Shown: positions 41,201 to 49,632 of the stretch, in pieces
How positions within the stretch are numbered: position 1 is the stretch's first letter
How the letters are laid out: every line of letters begins with the position of its first letter
Assembly (NCBI GenBank): GCA_014706295.1
Contig: JACSVZ010000012.1
Span: 13,820,227 to 13,884,226 of the forward strand
Length of the DNA stretch: 64,000 nucleotides
Source: Lycocorax pyrrhopterus obiensis
Lineage: Eukaryota; Chordata; Aves; Passeriformes; Paradisaeidae
Direction of reading: 5' to 3'
Notes under the pieces: generated by a model
What the model was told of the DNA's origin: nothing
Seen by the model: the letters and a program-made list of their open reading frames with translations, nothing else
Database searches by the model: none
Program-made: the position numbers and the translations under genes

Positions 41201-44200
41201 GGGTGGGAAGGAGCTGGGCAGAGGGAGCACATCTAGAAGGGGCAGGGCTGGGAGAGCTCTCTTCCCTGGTACTCGCTGGCTCTCCACTCATTCACAGTCA
41301 CACAATGACTTCAGAGCTTGGTGCAGGAGCAGAATTCATCAGGATGCAGCAGATTTAAGTGCAGAAGACAAATCTGTCTTTGCTCTTTATCTCCATCTCA
41401 CACAAGCTTCCGGCAAAGGCCGCTGGTGGCCTCTGGATGAGAGCTCTGTGCTGGAGCCCTCCTGCAGCAGCTCTGACTCTGCGTAGCCATGTCCAAGTCA
41501 CTGCATCTTTCTGTGACTCAGCTTAATGGCTGTTGCAGAGCTCATTTTCCTGCTCTGTGTTATCTTTCAGGGGACATCATTTGCAAGGCACATGGAGCTC
41601 TCTGGTGAAAAGCATTTTGGAAGTGCTAGATAATTACTGTTAACAGCTAAAAGCACTTTGTCCATTAAAAACCTTTCACAGCTCTACAGCTGTCCTCTGA
41701 AAACTTGAAACTCTGAGGTCTGACTTGTAGAAACACAAATGTAATTTTTAAACGAAACTCTTAATTGACAGGCTCCAGTTATTTTTGCTTGCAGTGACCA
41801 CATAGCAGGCTTCTGTGTATTCATGTCGGAGCATTGATTGAAAGCCAGGTAATTAGAGGGCTTTCCCAAGCCAGGTTAAGCCAAGTTTATGTGATCTACC
41901 TTTCAGCATGTGTAATTGGATAGGGTTTATTAGCAGAGTCATTTACAGTTGTACTAAATTCATGCACCTTCCCCAGAAATGTCTGTACACACTTTGGAAG
42001 TAGCAGCCTGGGCTATGCAATTAATATTCTGACAATAATTTGGCCTGCGTTTTAAGAGTGGCTTATGGAGGAAGCCCACGGTATGTGGTAGATGCCAGGC
42101 ATGCCAGCAGCAGGATGGGCTGCTCTGCTTCCACTGCCTCTCCATGAGGTCTGGCTCTTCTCCCAGTGATGCAGGGATCCCCCAGCCCTGCCCCATGCCT
42201 GGAAAACCAGAGAGACATTCACCAGTGGGGAGCTGCTTATGAAAAGTAGATGTGTCTGTGTCCAGTAGCAGTCAAAAATGGATGCAGTGGTCCCCAGGGA
42301 GCCAAAGATTTCTGGATGTTGAAATCTCAGCTGGATTTTGGTAGGATTGGGTGCTCCAGCTGAAGCACACCTGAGCTGGCAGCTTTTTAGAGAGCTCCTG
42401 CTCTGGTTAGCCCAGGAGCCTGCCTGGAAATAGATCTCACAGCTCCATGAGAACAAAGCTGAAACTGAGAGAGGAGGTGCCATGAAAACACCATTTATTT
42501 CACTCAGGAGCTTTGAAGAGCTCTGGGAAATTGGAGCCAGTGTCCCAGGTTTGTCAATAGCCTTGGGGAAGCAGAGAGGTGGAGGTGAGCCCGGAGGTGT
42601 CCTTGAGGCTCCAGTTGAGCTGGCTGTGGGTGGAGAGCACACTGTGCCAGCTTTCTACAGCCAGACTGGCCTTGCCAGCATGATTATCCAGCTCTCCAGC
42701 CACCCCCCTCTGGCACAGCCCTCCCAGCAGTGGCCTTCCCCACCGAGCTGCCCACTGCCAACAGCCCTGCTCCCACCTCAGCACTGCCCCACTGTAAATC
42801 AATGAGGCACCTGCAGTGACTGTACTGGGAATTGTAAATAGTCTTCCAGAAAAAGCATTTCTCTTCCTATTTCACAGCGTTTGGAATGACCCTGATCTCT
42901 GAGATAGCGAGCTGGCTGCTGCTGGCAAGCGATGCAGGATTGACCATTCAGTTCTAATGACCTGCAGATCCAGCAGCACACCAGTGCCCAGCATTGGTGT
43001 CCCAGTGACCATCAGGTTCTTCCATGAACAGACAGGTTTTGAGCTGTTTCCTGTAGCTCAGTCTCACATTTCACAGCTGCATTGAAGTAATTAATACCAG
43101 CTCCTCAGAGAAAGGATTTTTTGCAAGCAGGGAGAACATTTGGCATGATCTCAGTTTGGAATTAATTGTGTTGGGCCAAGCTTGGAAGAGGAGCAGAGCT
43201 GGTGGCTGGGACACCCACTGAGGTAACATCTGCTGGGTGCATTTTGGGCTTTCCAAAGCTCTCCAGCCCTAGGGTTGAGTTGGAGCAAGCTGGACACCTC
43301 TGCATCACAGCAAGGTTGGATTGGTGCTGCAAGCCAGGCTTGGGTTCCCTGTCACAGCACTGGTGGGATGCACAGCTGAGGAGTCAGGACTGGGATGCAG
43401 ATGCAGTGAGTGGGATGAGTGCTGCTGTTTCCCTGCTGGGTGATGTTTTGTGCTTGTGACAAACACAGAAATGGGAGGTGATCTCAGATGGGGCAGGGCG
43501 TGGTACCTGGCGGTATTTCTGGGTCACACTGACACCCAGGAGATCGGTGCAGGTGGAAGATTTAATGAGGCAGGGCTCAGAGTCAGTCTGGTGGCCTTTA
43601 TGTGCAAGCCAAGGTCTCAGGAGATCTCTTGGCAGTGATGAAAGTGGAGACAGTTGTGTTGTTTCATTCTCCTGGGAGGAGCTCTTGGAAAATTACATTT
43701 TCAGTGATTCCATATTCATCAGCTCTGCGTTAGCCTGCTAGAGGTCTGTGGCTGCAGTTTGGGGTGTGTGTGAGTTCTGCTGATAGAATTAAAGCAACAG
43801 GAAAAGCTTCTCTTGGTACCTGGTGATAAAAGGAAGACTGGGGAAAATGTGGGCCCTGTCTGGGCGGAAATGGGAGAGCTGGTTACCTGGGGCATGCAGA
43901 AGACTGAGGTACTCAATGGCTTTTTTGCTTTGGTCTTCATGAGTGAGTGCTCCAACCACAGCACCTGAGTCACAGACAAAGGCAGGGACTGGGAGAAAAA
44001 AGAACCACCCCCAGCAGGAGAAGATGAGATTTGAGACCGTCTAAAGAACCTGAAGGTGCACAAGTCCATGGGACCTAATTAAATCCATCCACAGGGCCTG
44101 AGGGGACTGGTGGATGAAGTGTCTCAGGCACTATCCATCATGTTTGAGAAGTCATGGCAGTCTGGACAAGTTCCTACTGACTGGAAAAGGGAAAGCATAG

Positions 44201-47200
44201 CCCCCATTTTCAAAAAGGGAAAAAAGGAAGGCTTAGGGAACTAAAAGGCAGTCAGTCTCCCCTCTCTGTCTGTCAAGATCACTTTTGGGCATCACTTCAG
44301 GCATCATTTTCAGGGCATATCTCACTGGAGCCAGGCTGAGCACGTTCAGGAACAGCCTTTCAGGTGTGAAGTGCACAGCAGGAGGAAGGACACGCCCAGC
44401 CACTGGCACAGTCCCCCTCTTGCTTCTGCCACAGCAGAGCTCAGGGTTGTCCTGTCCTCTCCATCTCCCCAGGCAAAGGAGAACAGCAGCCCTGAGGAAG
44501 CAGCTCTGCTCCTGCACCAGGCTCGTCGCCGTGTCCCCAGGTCCCCAGGCACACAGCAGCCCTCTCTTAGTCATGACTTGTCTCTAGCAGGATTAAGAGA
44601 AGCTTAGGGACTTTGAGGTTTTCCAAACCCCTTCAATTAACTTCTGGCTCACAGGATTCACAGAATTTGCCTGAATTTATGACCCATTTTTCCTTTAAAT
44701 GCCTCATATTTTTTTTTCCAAGGATGACTCAATTCCGTAATGTTTTTCTAGCTAAAGGGCATCCTGTATTTTGATACAGGGATGGGAGAGGCTCCGAGGG
44801 CTCTGCTGGCACCAGGAGCAGACCCTTGCCTCTCAGAGCGCTGCATCTTCTCCAAAGGTCTCCCAGGCAGAGCAGGCACCCGGAAGATTGTTCAGTTGAA
44901 CTTTAGACCTCTCATGCCTGTAGGAAAAGGTGGAAGAGCTGTGTCTGGTGTTGGTTTGCAGTGCCAGTGTTTATGTGGGCACACCATGAAAAGGTGCTCT
45001 GCCCGCCAGCCACTGTTTAAAGGTTAAGGTCAGAGTCATTTCCAAAACTGCGATTACCTCATGTGCTTGGCAGATTCTGGGATTTTTACAGCAACTTTCC
45101 AGTCATGTAAATACAAAATCATCTTTTTTTATCCAGTGTGCTTTTAAAATAATTTTTTTTTAAAGCTGCCAAATGTGTTTTATGTGACTTTGAAAGGGAA
45201 GGCTGCCTCTGGCTCAGACCACGCATGCCAAGGTACCAATTTGTGTAGGCTGCTCCAATGTTTGTGCAGCGTTTTCGGCACCCCAGATGAAAGGCTCTGC
45301 AGAAGGGCAAAGTACCCTGAGCTGAATTATTGTTGCTTTTGTCTGTCTCTGAAAATGGGGTGAGGGCTGGGCTGACAGTTTCAGTCTAGTGATGGCACCA
45401 CATAGCTGAACCCGGTGTGTGGGCTGGAAGCAAAGACCAGACCAGCTTTCTGAGAGCTGGGAAAACACAGGAGGTGTAAAGTCACTGAGGTTTTGGGGAT
45501 GGCAGCTGCCTTGGCACCCTGCATGCTCAGGACAGGCAGCAGAGCCTCCAGGACATGCCATACTGGGAGCTCCATCCCCTCAGACCTCCACGTATGCAGG
45601 AGAGGTGCCATGGGGAGCTGTGAGGTGCAGGAACATCCTGCCTGCAGATGTGGGCCAGGAGAAAGCCGTGCTGGGCTGTTCTGGCCGTGGTGGCAATAAT
45701 CCCAAGCAGTCTGAGCAGTGTCTGCATGATCGTGCCCTGTGGGATGGTGCTCCAGCCCTATGTGCTGGTGTTTGCCAGGAGCATGGTGAGGTGGTGATGG
45801 TGATGATGGTGACCTGGGTCTGCTGCCTTGGCCTGGGGTGCTTGCCAATGACTCCCCAAACCATGCTGTGAGGAAGGCTGTGCCCTCTCGAAGCCTGGAG
45901 ACAGCACAAAGAGACTGAGTTAGAACCTGCACCCTCGTTGTAGCTGTGTCCTGGCCTCGTTCAGCCTTTGCAAGTGCTCCTTGGCCAGTCCTGGTGTGTG
46001 TCTGCATGCCAGGAGAGCTGCTGGTGGCAGCAGGTGGTGCTCGGGGACCGTGCTGCATTTCCGCCAGCCCTGGGGGAAGCTGACCCGCTCCTCTCACGCG
46101 GCAGCCCCGAGCCCTGCCAGGTACCCAGCACGATGGCTCTGAGCCCCTTGGGCTGGCACTGAGCAGGTCCCTTGTGTCTCTGCCCAGCAGGTTGAAGCCC
46201 CAGAAGAGGCCGGGCAGTGGCGCATCCCAGCCCTGCGAGAACATCGTGGTCGCTTATTACTTCTGCGGGGAGCCCATCCCCTACCGCACCCTCGTCAAGG
46301 GGCGCGTGGTGACGCTGGGACAGTTCAAGGAGCTGCTGACCAAGAAAGGGAACTACAGGTAAGGGCTGCTCCCCGCCTGTGGGAAGCTGCCAGCAGCTGT
46401 TGGTGACCCCCGGCAGATGCCACTGCCAGGACACAGCAGTGTTGCCCCCACAAAGGGGAAGGTTGGTGGAGGCAGGTCAGGAGGGCTTCCTCAGGGCATG
46501 CTGTGGTGGGGATGTGGCAGCACGGCCAGGGTGCCTTGGCTGGTGAAGAGGCAGGTTAGCAGGGGTGAGGCAGGTCAGGTTCTGTAGCAGAAATGTCCTG
46601 CATCGTGGTTTGCACCTCCACCAGGAGCCTGGCAGATGTGGAGCAGCATCAGTCAGTGCTCACTGATGCTGTGGGGACCCTCTAAATTCAGAGCTGTTTT
46701 GGCTCCCGTCAAAGTTCCCTTTGGTGAGGACAGGGAGGCTGGGTCCTGCCAGAGTCCCAAAGCAGACAGATGTGGGGCGTGGAGCTCTCCAAGTTCCCAC
46801 TTCCAAGTAGGAGCTGCCATGGGAAAGCTTGCCTAGAAACACTCCACCAACACAGGTGCTTCAGCCACTGCTTTTGGGAGAGCTGTGAATGGGCTTGGAT
46901 TCAGGGCTGGAGCTCCTGACGATGGTAACATGGATCCTGACCACTTGTTTTGTTCAGTGTTGAGGGCAGGGGCGGGAGTGTGGCCTCAGTTCCCTCTGTG
47001 TCTGGGAGAGCAGCTTCCTGTGCTCCACGAGCTCAGAGCCAGGCTGTACCCAGGTTTGGGGATTGTGGTGCCCTATGACCATTCACCTGCTTATTTTTCC
47101 CTCTCCTCCCTCCACGTTTCTGTTGTTTTCAGGTATTACTTTAAGAAAGTGAGCGACGAGTTCGACTGTGGTGTGGTCTTCGAGGAGGTGCGGGAGGATG

Positions 47201-47259
47201 ACACCATCCTGCCCATCTTCGAAGAGAAGATCATCGGGAAGGTGGAGAAGATTGATTAG
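17088..47259 (+). CDS. AXIN1: Axin-1, 3' eight coding exons (partial gene)
   Basis: Axin-1 is the scaffold of the cytoplasmic beta-catenin destruction complex (APC, GSK3, CK1, PP2A) and a limiting negative regulator of Wnt signalling. Exons: 17088-17228, 24340-24436, 31906-32043, 37092-37642, 39968-40144, 40750-40995, 46191-46358 and 47133-47259. Each is bounded by AG and GT, and all junction phases close, giving 547 residues plus TAG. In order the protein shows a serine-rich linker, the GSK3-binding helix ([18 protein letters not shown]), the beta-catenin-binding helix ([14 protein letters not shown]), a histidine cluster, and a C-terminal DIX domain ([17 protein letters not shown]). The end GKVEKID matches the sumoylation-type tail of human AXIN1 (GKVEKVD). 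The N-terminal RGS exon is outside the window. AXIN2 is excluded by the close match to AXIN1 throughout and by the neighbouring genes. No frameshift or stop is seen. Confidence 0.97.
17610..18180 (-). mobile_element. CR1 LINE fragment, 3' end
   Basis: The plus strand begins with the reverse complement of a CR1 tail (cagaatgggtcaggttgg, then a ggtccaacc-type motif) and continues through the typical CR1 3' region: the stretch on controlling arrivals from a 'first 4 kb' relic, with tcctcataagagagatgctc and tgccctcctctggac motifs. The element therefore lies on the minus strand with its 3' end near 17610, and it is truncated at the 5' end. The boundary near 18180 is approximate. It has diverged from active copies and has no intact frame. 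Confidence 0.88.
20547..20625. other. CpG-rich patch in AXIN1 intron
   Basis: About ten CpGs fall in 80 bases, around a NotI-like GCGGCCGC motif, within CpG-poor intron. It is a possible regulatory element. No exon or promoter motif is attached to it. Confidence 0.35.
21804..21828. repeat. (AT)n microsatellite
   Basis: A pure AT dinucleotide run of about 12 units, preceded by A- and T-runs. Confidence 0.95.
22187..22223. repeat. Poly-A followed by (GA)n/(GAAA)n tract
   Basis: A run of A passes into a GA dinucleotide run and then GAAA units. Purine strand asymmetry is complete over about 35 bases. Confidence 0.9.
24340..24436 (+). CDS. AXIN1: AXIN1 exon (human exon 4 equivalent)
   Basis: The acceptor ttctggcag and donor gtaagt flank 97 bases. 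The exon supplies the final base of a valine codon and then [20 protein letters not shown] and VPLPHIP, almost identical to human AXIN1. The basic stretch RKQHRR is conserved. It ends on a codon boundary. Confidence 0.97.
24437..31905 (+). other. AXIN1: AXIN1 intron
   Basis: About 7.5 kb of AT-neutral sequence. No exon, RNA gene or clear LINE was recognised. A few CTTTGAT-type LEF/TCF-like words occur (for example near 25376 and 30794), at about the rate expected by chance. Confidence 0.85.
31906..32043 (+). CDS. AXIN1: AXIN1 exon with GSK3-interacting helix (human exon 5 equivalent)
   Basis: The acceptor tccctgcag and donor gtcagt flank 138 bases, or 46 codons in phase 0. It begins [20 protein letters not shown] and continues through a charged coiled segment ([15 protein letters not shown]). 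The [18 protein letters not shown] helix is the GSK3-binding amphipathic helix known from Axin. The donor gtcagt is weaker than the gtaagt seen at the preceding exons. Confidence 0.97.
34771..34960. repeat. 22-bp minisatellite, about 8 copies
   Basis: The word tgcc recurs exactly 22 bases apart at 34774, 34796, 34818, 34840, 34862, 34884 and 34906, in units resembling cactgccaggctgtgccagc. The first three copies are nearly identical and later ones diverge. It is intronic in AXIN1. Confidence 0.92.
36905..37055 (+). mobile_element. CR1 LINE 3' tail remnant next to an exon
   Basis: The sequence follows the end of a CR1 in sense direction: agaggagtggtggatctcca, a ttcaagatctgactgg segment, then ggtgggactaggg ending in ccttccacc. 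It is diverged and short. It ends about 35 bases before the splice acceptor of the next AXIN1 exon. Confidence 0.7.
37092..37642 (+). CDS. AXIN1: AXIN1 exon with beta-catenin-binding helix (human exon 6 equivalent)
   Basis: The acceptor atttcttgcag and donor gtgagt flank 551 bases, the largest AXIN1 exon in the window. It encodes an acidic start ([14 protein letters not shown]), then [19 protein letters not shown], which is the beta-catenin-binding helix, then a Ser/Pro-rich segment ([18 protein letters not shown]) with GSK3-type phosphorylation spacing. A histidine cluster ([14 protein letters not shown]) and a conserved [18 protein letters not shown] block follow. The histidine cluster is also present in human Axin. 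The exon ends after two bases of a serine codon. Confidence 0.98.
37643..39967 (+). other. AXIN1: AXIN1 intron
   Basis: About 2.3 kb. The only structure noted is the 57-bp direct duplication near 38762-38861. No exon was recognised. Confidence 0.85.
38762..38861. repeat. Direct duplication, 57-bp spacing
   Basis: The block cctgaattagaagcttc plus about 25 further bases occurs at 38767 and again at 38824 with only two mismatches (cac/cgc and ggg/gga). A partial third copy of its first bases lies between them at 38806. The near-identity suggests a recent tandem duplication. Confidence 0.93.
39968..40144 (+). CDS. AXIN1: AXIN1 exon (human exon 7 equivalent)
   Basis: The acceptor gttcttgcag and donor gtaagg flank 177 bases. 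It encodes [20 protein letters not shown] and a strongly conserved helix [20 protein letters not shown]. In Axin family maps this part lies in the PP2A-binding region. It opens with the last base of a serine codon and closes after two bases of a glycine codon. Confidence 0.97.
40145..40749 (+). other. AXIN1: AXIN1 intron
   Basis: 605 bases with no recognisable feature. Upstream of the acceptor (gtgtgtgtag) is a T/G-rich tract rather than a classic pyrimidine run. Confidence 0.85.
40750..40995 (+). CDS. AXIN1: AXIN1 exon (human exon 8 equivalent)
   Basis: 246 bases between tgtgtgtag and gtatga. It encodes [40 protein letters not shown] and the charged helix [20 protein letters not shown], ending KQR. 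The frame continues past the donor only as YDDKV and a stop, so retention of the following intron would remove the DIX domain. Human AXIN1 has an optional 36-codon exon after this one, and I did not find its equivalent here. Confidence 0.97.
40996..46187 (+). other. AXIN1: AXIN1 intron with CR1 fragment
   Basis: About 5.2 kb. It contains a plus-strand CR1 reverse-transcriptase fragment near 43800-44285. The optional exon known from human AXIN1 at this place was not recognised on reading the interval. Confidence 0.8.
43800..44285 (+). mobile_element. CR1 LINE reverse-transcriptase fragment
   Basis: Translated on the plus strand, the segment reads like CR1 ORF2: KVHKSMGP, then [20 protein letters not shown], then [19 protein letters not shown] and a degraded end. 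These are typical blocks just before and within the LINE reverse transcriptase. Upstream, gaaaatgtgggccc and the gaggtactcaatggcttttt block also match CR1. Frames are interrupted and both ends are missing, so it is a dead internal fragment. Boundaries are approximate. Confidence 0.88.
46185..46190 (+). promoter_or_regulatory. AXIN1: Tandem splice acceptor (CAGCAG)
   Basis: Two AG acceptors lie three bases apart directly before the first DIX exon. Use of the first would add one codon (serine) after the KQ of the preceding exon. Both keep the frame. Confidence 0.75.
46191..46358 (+). CDS. AXIN1: AXIN1 exon, first half of DIX domain
   Basis: 168 bases, or 171 if the upstream AG at 46187 is used. 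It encodes a variable basic linker ([13 protein letters not shown]) and then [20 protein letters not shown] and [15 protein letters not shown], the beginning of the DIX domain. DIX polymerises head to tail with itself and with Dishevelled. The donor is gtaagg and phases match both neighbours. Confidence 0.97.
46359..47132 (+). other. AXIN1: AXIN1 intron
   Basis: 774 bases with no recognised exon or repeat. It ends in a good pyrimidine tract before ttttcag. Confidence 0.85.
47133..47259 (+). CDS. AXIN1: AXIN1 terminal coding exon, second half of DIX domain
   Basis: Begins after gttgttttcag and runs [20 protein letters not shown], then [21 protein letters not shown], and TAG at 47257-47259. 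It is nearly identical to the human C-terminus (KVEKVD). The acidic/basic surfaces needed for DIX polymers are intact. Confidence 0.98.
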
Positions 47260-47568
47260 GCTCCAGGGCAGCGAGGACAGGACTGTGAAGGACTCTGGGA
47301 CCGGAGGAGAAGGCCTGGGGCGAACGCTGGCAGTGCTGCTGCCACGGGCACCAGGCGAGCCCAGGGCGGAGGGCAGCAGCTCTGCTTTCCAGCACGGATC
47401 TGGGCAAGCTCCAGGATGCCAGTGGATGCCCTTTCACCCCACAAACCTGCCAGTGGGAGCCTGGGCTCCCTCTCCATACTGAACATAAGTGTAATGTAGC
47501 ATTGTACAGTGCATTAGAAAGTGTAATATGACCTTGTTTACTAAAGCTGCATATTTTTGATATATTGT

Positions 47569-47574
47569 AATAAA
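47569..47574 (+). terminator. AXIN1: Proximal polyadenylation signal AATAAA
   Basis: A canonical hexamer 310 bases after the stop codon, inside an AT-rich pocket (atattgtaataaaagg). A T-rich/GT element follows. Confidence 0.75.
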
Positions 47575-48831
47575 AGGAAAATATTTCCAATGTCACAGTG
47601 CTCTTATGTAAATGTAAAACATACAGGTACTGCAGAACTCACCCAAAGTGTACAGCCATCCATCAGACTCCGGCTGCTCCGCGCTTTCCTGGCACCCTGC
47701 CCCGTTTTCCTGGCATGGATGGCTCTGGAGCACCATGGGCAGAGCTGCCCTCACCTCACCAGTGTGGAAGGGGCAGCCCCGCTCCAAAGGGACTGTGAAG
47801 ATCATTGAGCCATTTGGAAGGAGTCATCTGTGGCTTCCTTGGCAGGCTCAGCTGCTGGACATGGTAGGATGGGTCTTTTTTTCTCCTCCTGAGCTTCCTT
47901 GCAACCGAGTAAATCCCCGAGGGATAGAAGGGTCAGTGCCTGTTGGGACTGGGGGCTTCCCGCAGAGCGAGGACCAGCTCAGAGCCAGGGTGGCAGGCTG
48001 GGTGCTGGCATCCCACAGCCTGCACACTCCTGTGTGTCCCCTGTGTCCCCGTGGAGAAGGAATTGCTTCCCAGGAGGGTGCTGCAGTTCTGCAGAGGGCT
48101 GGCACCTGTGTGCCTGGTGCAGACATGCCCAGACCCCTGGGCCAAGCTCTGGCTTTGGGCAGGGCACTCGTTAGGAGAGCCGTAATGGGGAGGGAACTGA
48201 TGAGACACTAAAGCTGAAGACAAAATATGTCTTTTTATGAATCCTGCATCTTTAGTCAGCTTCTGTGTTTCAGGGGAGGCAGCAGGAGGGCATTGCACCA
48301 GGGGGATCATTGATGCCAGTTTGTGGCTCATGTAGGCCCAGCAGGCAGCCCTGGGAAGCCTCCTGGGCTTACTCGGCTGCAAGGAAGCCGGGGCTGTGCC
48401 GGTGCTCCCCCCATCCTGCCTTCGCCCAGCCCAGGCCCTGCTGCTCCGGCACGGCCACGGCTCTGTGCCAGCTCCTTTAGAGAGCCCTTGCCCACCCACA
48501 GAAACGGGGGTGACCCCAAAGCCCGGGGGATCCACGGTGGCACTGCTCAGCGCCATTCCCAGCCCCAGCAGTGGTGGAGCTGCCGAGACCCCATGGCACC
48601 GCGCCGGGATCGACTCCGTCTGTTGTACATGTCACCGAGTGCCTTTAAAACACGGTTCTGGGCTTGCCTGATGTGCTGTGTGAAGTCCAGCATAATCTGC
48701 AGATCTTTTCAGCCCGGGAACAGTGTTACGAGGGGTTTTACTCCCTGTTTTTTGAAGTTCTGATGGTGTGGCTGGTGAGGTTGTTGGCGTGCCCGGGATT
48801 TCCGTCTCCCCCTTTTTTCTCAGGGGGTCCC

Positions 48832-48839
48832 TGTAAATA
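48832..48839 (+). promoter_or_regulatory. AXIN1: Pumilio-type site TGTAAATA in AXIN1 3' UTR
   Basis: An exact match to the TGTANATA Pumilio recognition word, present only if the distal polyadenylation site is used. Its function is inferred from the motif alone. Confidence 0.45.
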
Positions 48840-48930
48840 TGTACAGCGGCCGTGCAGCCCCGGCATTTCCTCTGCATTCTCATGTGCTGACTTGTACAAT
48901 GATCTTTTCAAAGGTACTTGGATAAAATGA

Positions 48931-48936
48931 AATAAA
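48931..48936 (+). terminator. AXIN1: Distal polyadenylation signal AATAAA
   Basis: A canonical hexamer near the end of the conserved-looking tail. About 620 bases remain to the stop codon of PDIA2 on the opposite strand. Confidence 0.75.
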
Positions 48937-48955
48937 ACCCCACATCCCACTGCCT

Positions 48956-49551
48956 GCTGCTTTTTTCCTTCCCCATGGAGCAGACCTGGGCACTCAGCAG
49001 CCTCTGGGATGGACAGAGGATGGGGCAGGTCTGGTGAAGGCTCTGGGTGCAGGGCAGGGCTGGGGCTGCTCTGGGCTCCCTGGAGGGCTGGCCAAGCAGG
49101 TCCTGGCCCCAGGGGACATGTTGCCCCTGAAGGTATGGCTCAGCAGAGAGGGGACAGTGCTGGAGTTGTCAGAGGCTACAAGCCAGGCTTATGTGCCTGT
49201 AGAACCCCATGTTGCCTGCCTTGGCTGTGACAGCAGCTCCTGAGGATTCCCTGGGTCTGGTATGTCATGAAAGAGAAACCCCAGCTGATCCCACATCACC
49301 CAAACCCCACCAGTCCAGCACAAGGGCCAGCATGGCGAGCACTGGCCTCCTTGGCCACCCTGTGCCATCGTGGGGTTGCCAGAATGTGCTGTGGCACAGC
49401 TGCCCCAGGGGGACAGAGAGGTTCTGCCCATTATCAACCCTGCTGTGCGCCCAGGACAGGCGGGTGCTCCCAGCACACGGAGCCACAGACACAGACCAGA
49501 GCCCACATCGTTTCCAGGTGGTTTATAGCACACGCCTGAGTGGGACAGGGC
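48956..49551. other. Intergenic gap between convergent AXIN1 and PDIA2
   Basis: About 600 GC-rich bases between the distal AXIN1 signal and the PDIA2 stop. No AATAAA or ATTAAA for PDIA2 was found on the minus strand. The only candidate is a weak TATAAA at 49522-49527 (plus-strand tttata), 25 bases after the stop. Confidence 0.7.
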
Positions 49552-49632
49552 TCACAACTCATCCCGGGCTTCATCTGTCCCCGGCACACTTGGATCCTCC
49601 ATGCCCGTGCTGTTCCCAGGGGTCTTGGTCAC
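49552..49632 (-). CDS. PDIA2: PDIA2 exon 11: C-terminal tail and ER retrieval signal
   Basis: 27 codons including TGA. It encodes a low-complexity tail with an N-glycosylation-type NST and ends ARDEL. RDEL is an accepted variant of KDEL, while human PDIA2 ends KEEL. Only this exon and the tail vary strongly from human. Confidence 0.93.
   Translation of the reverse strand: MTKTPGNSTGMEDPSVPGTDEARDEL

Larger units (their letters stand above)
47260..48955 (+). other. AXIN1: AXIN1 3' untranslated region
   Basis: Two polyadenylation signals, at 47569 and 48931, suggest a short (about 0.33 kb) and a long (about 1.7 kb) 3' UTR. The last part, including the ctgtaaatatgtacag block and the cttgtacaatgatcttttc block, looks constrained and non-repetitive. 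No open frame of interest is present. The true ends are not known from sequence alone. Confidence 0.75.
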
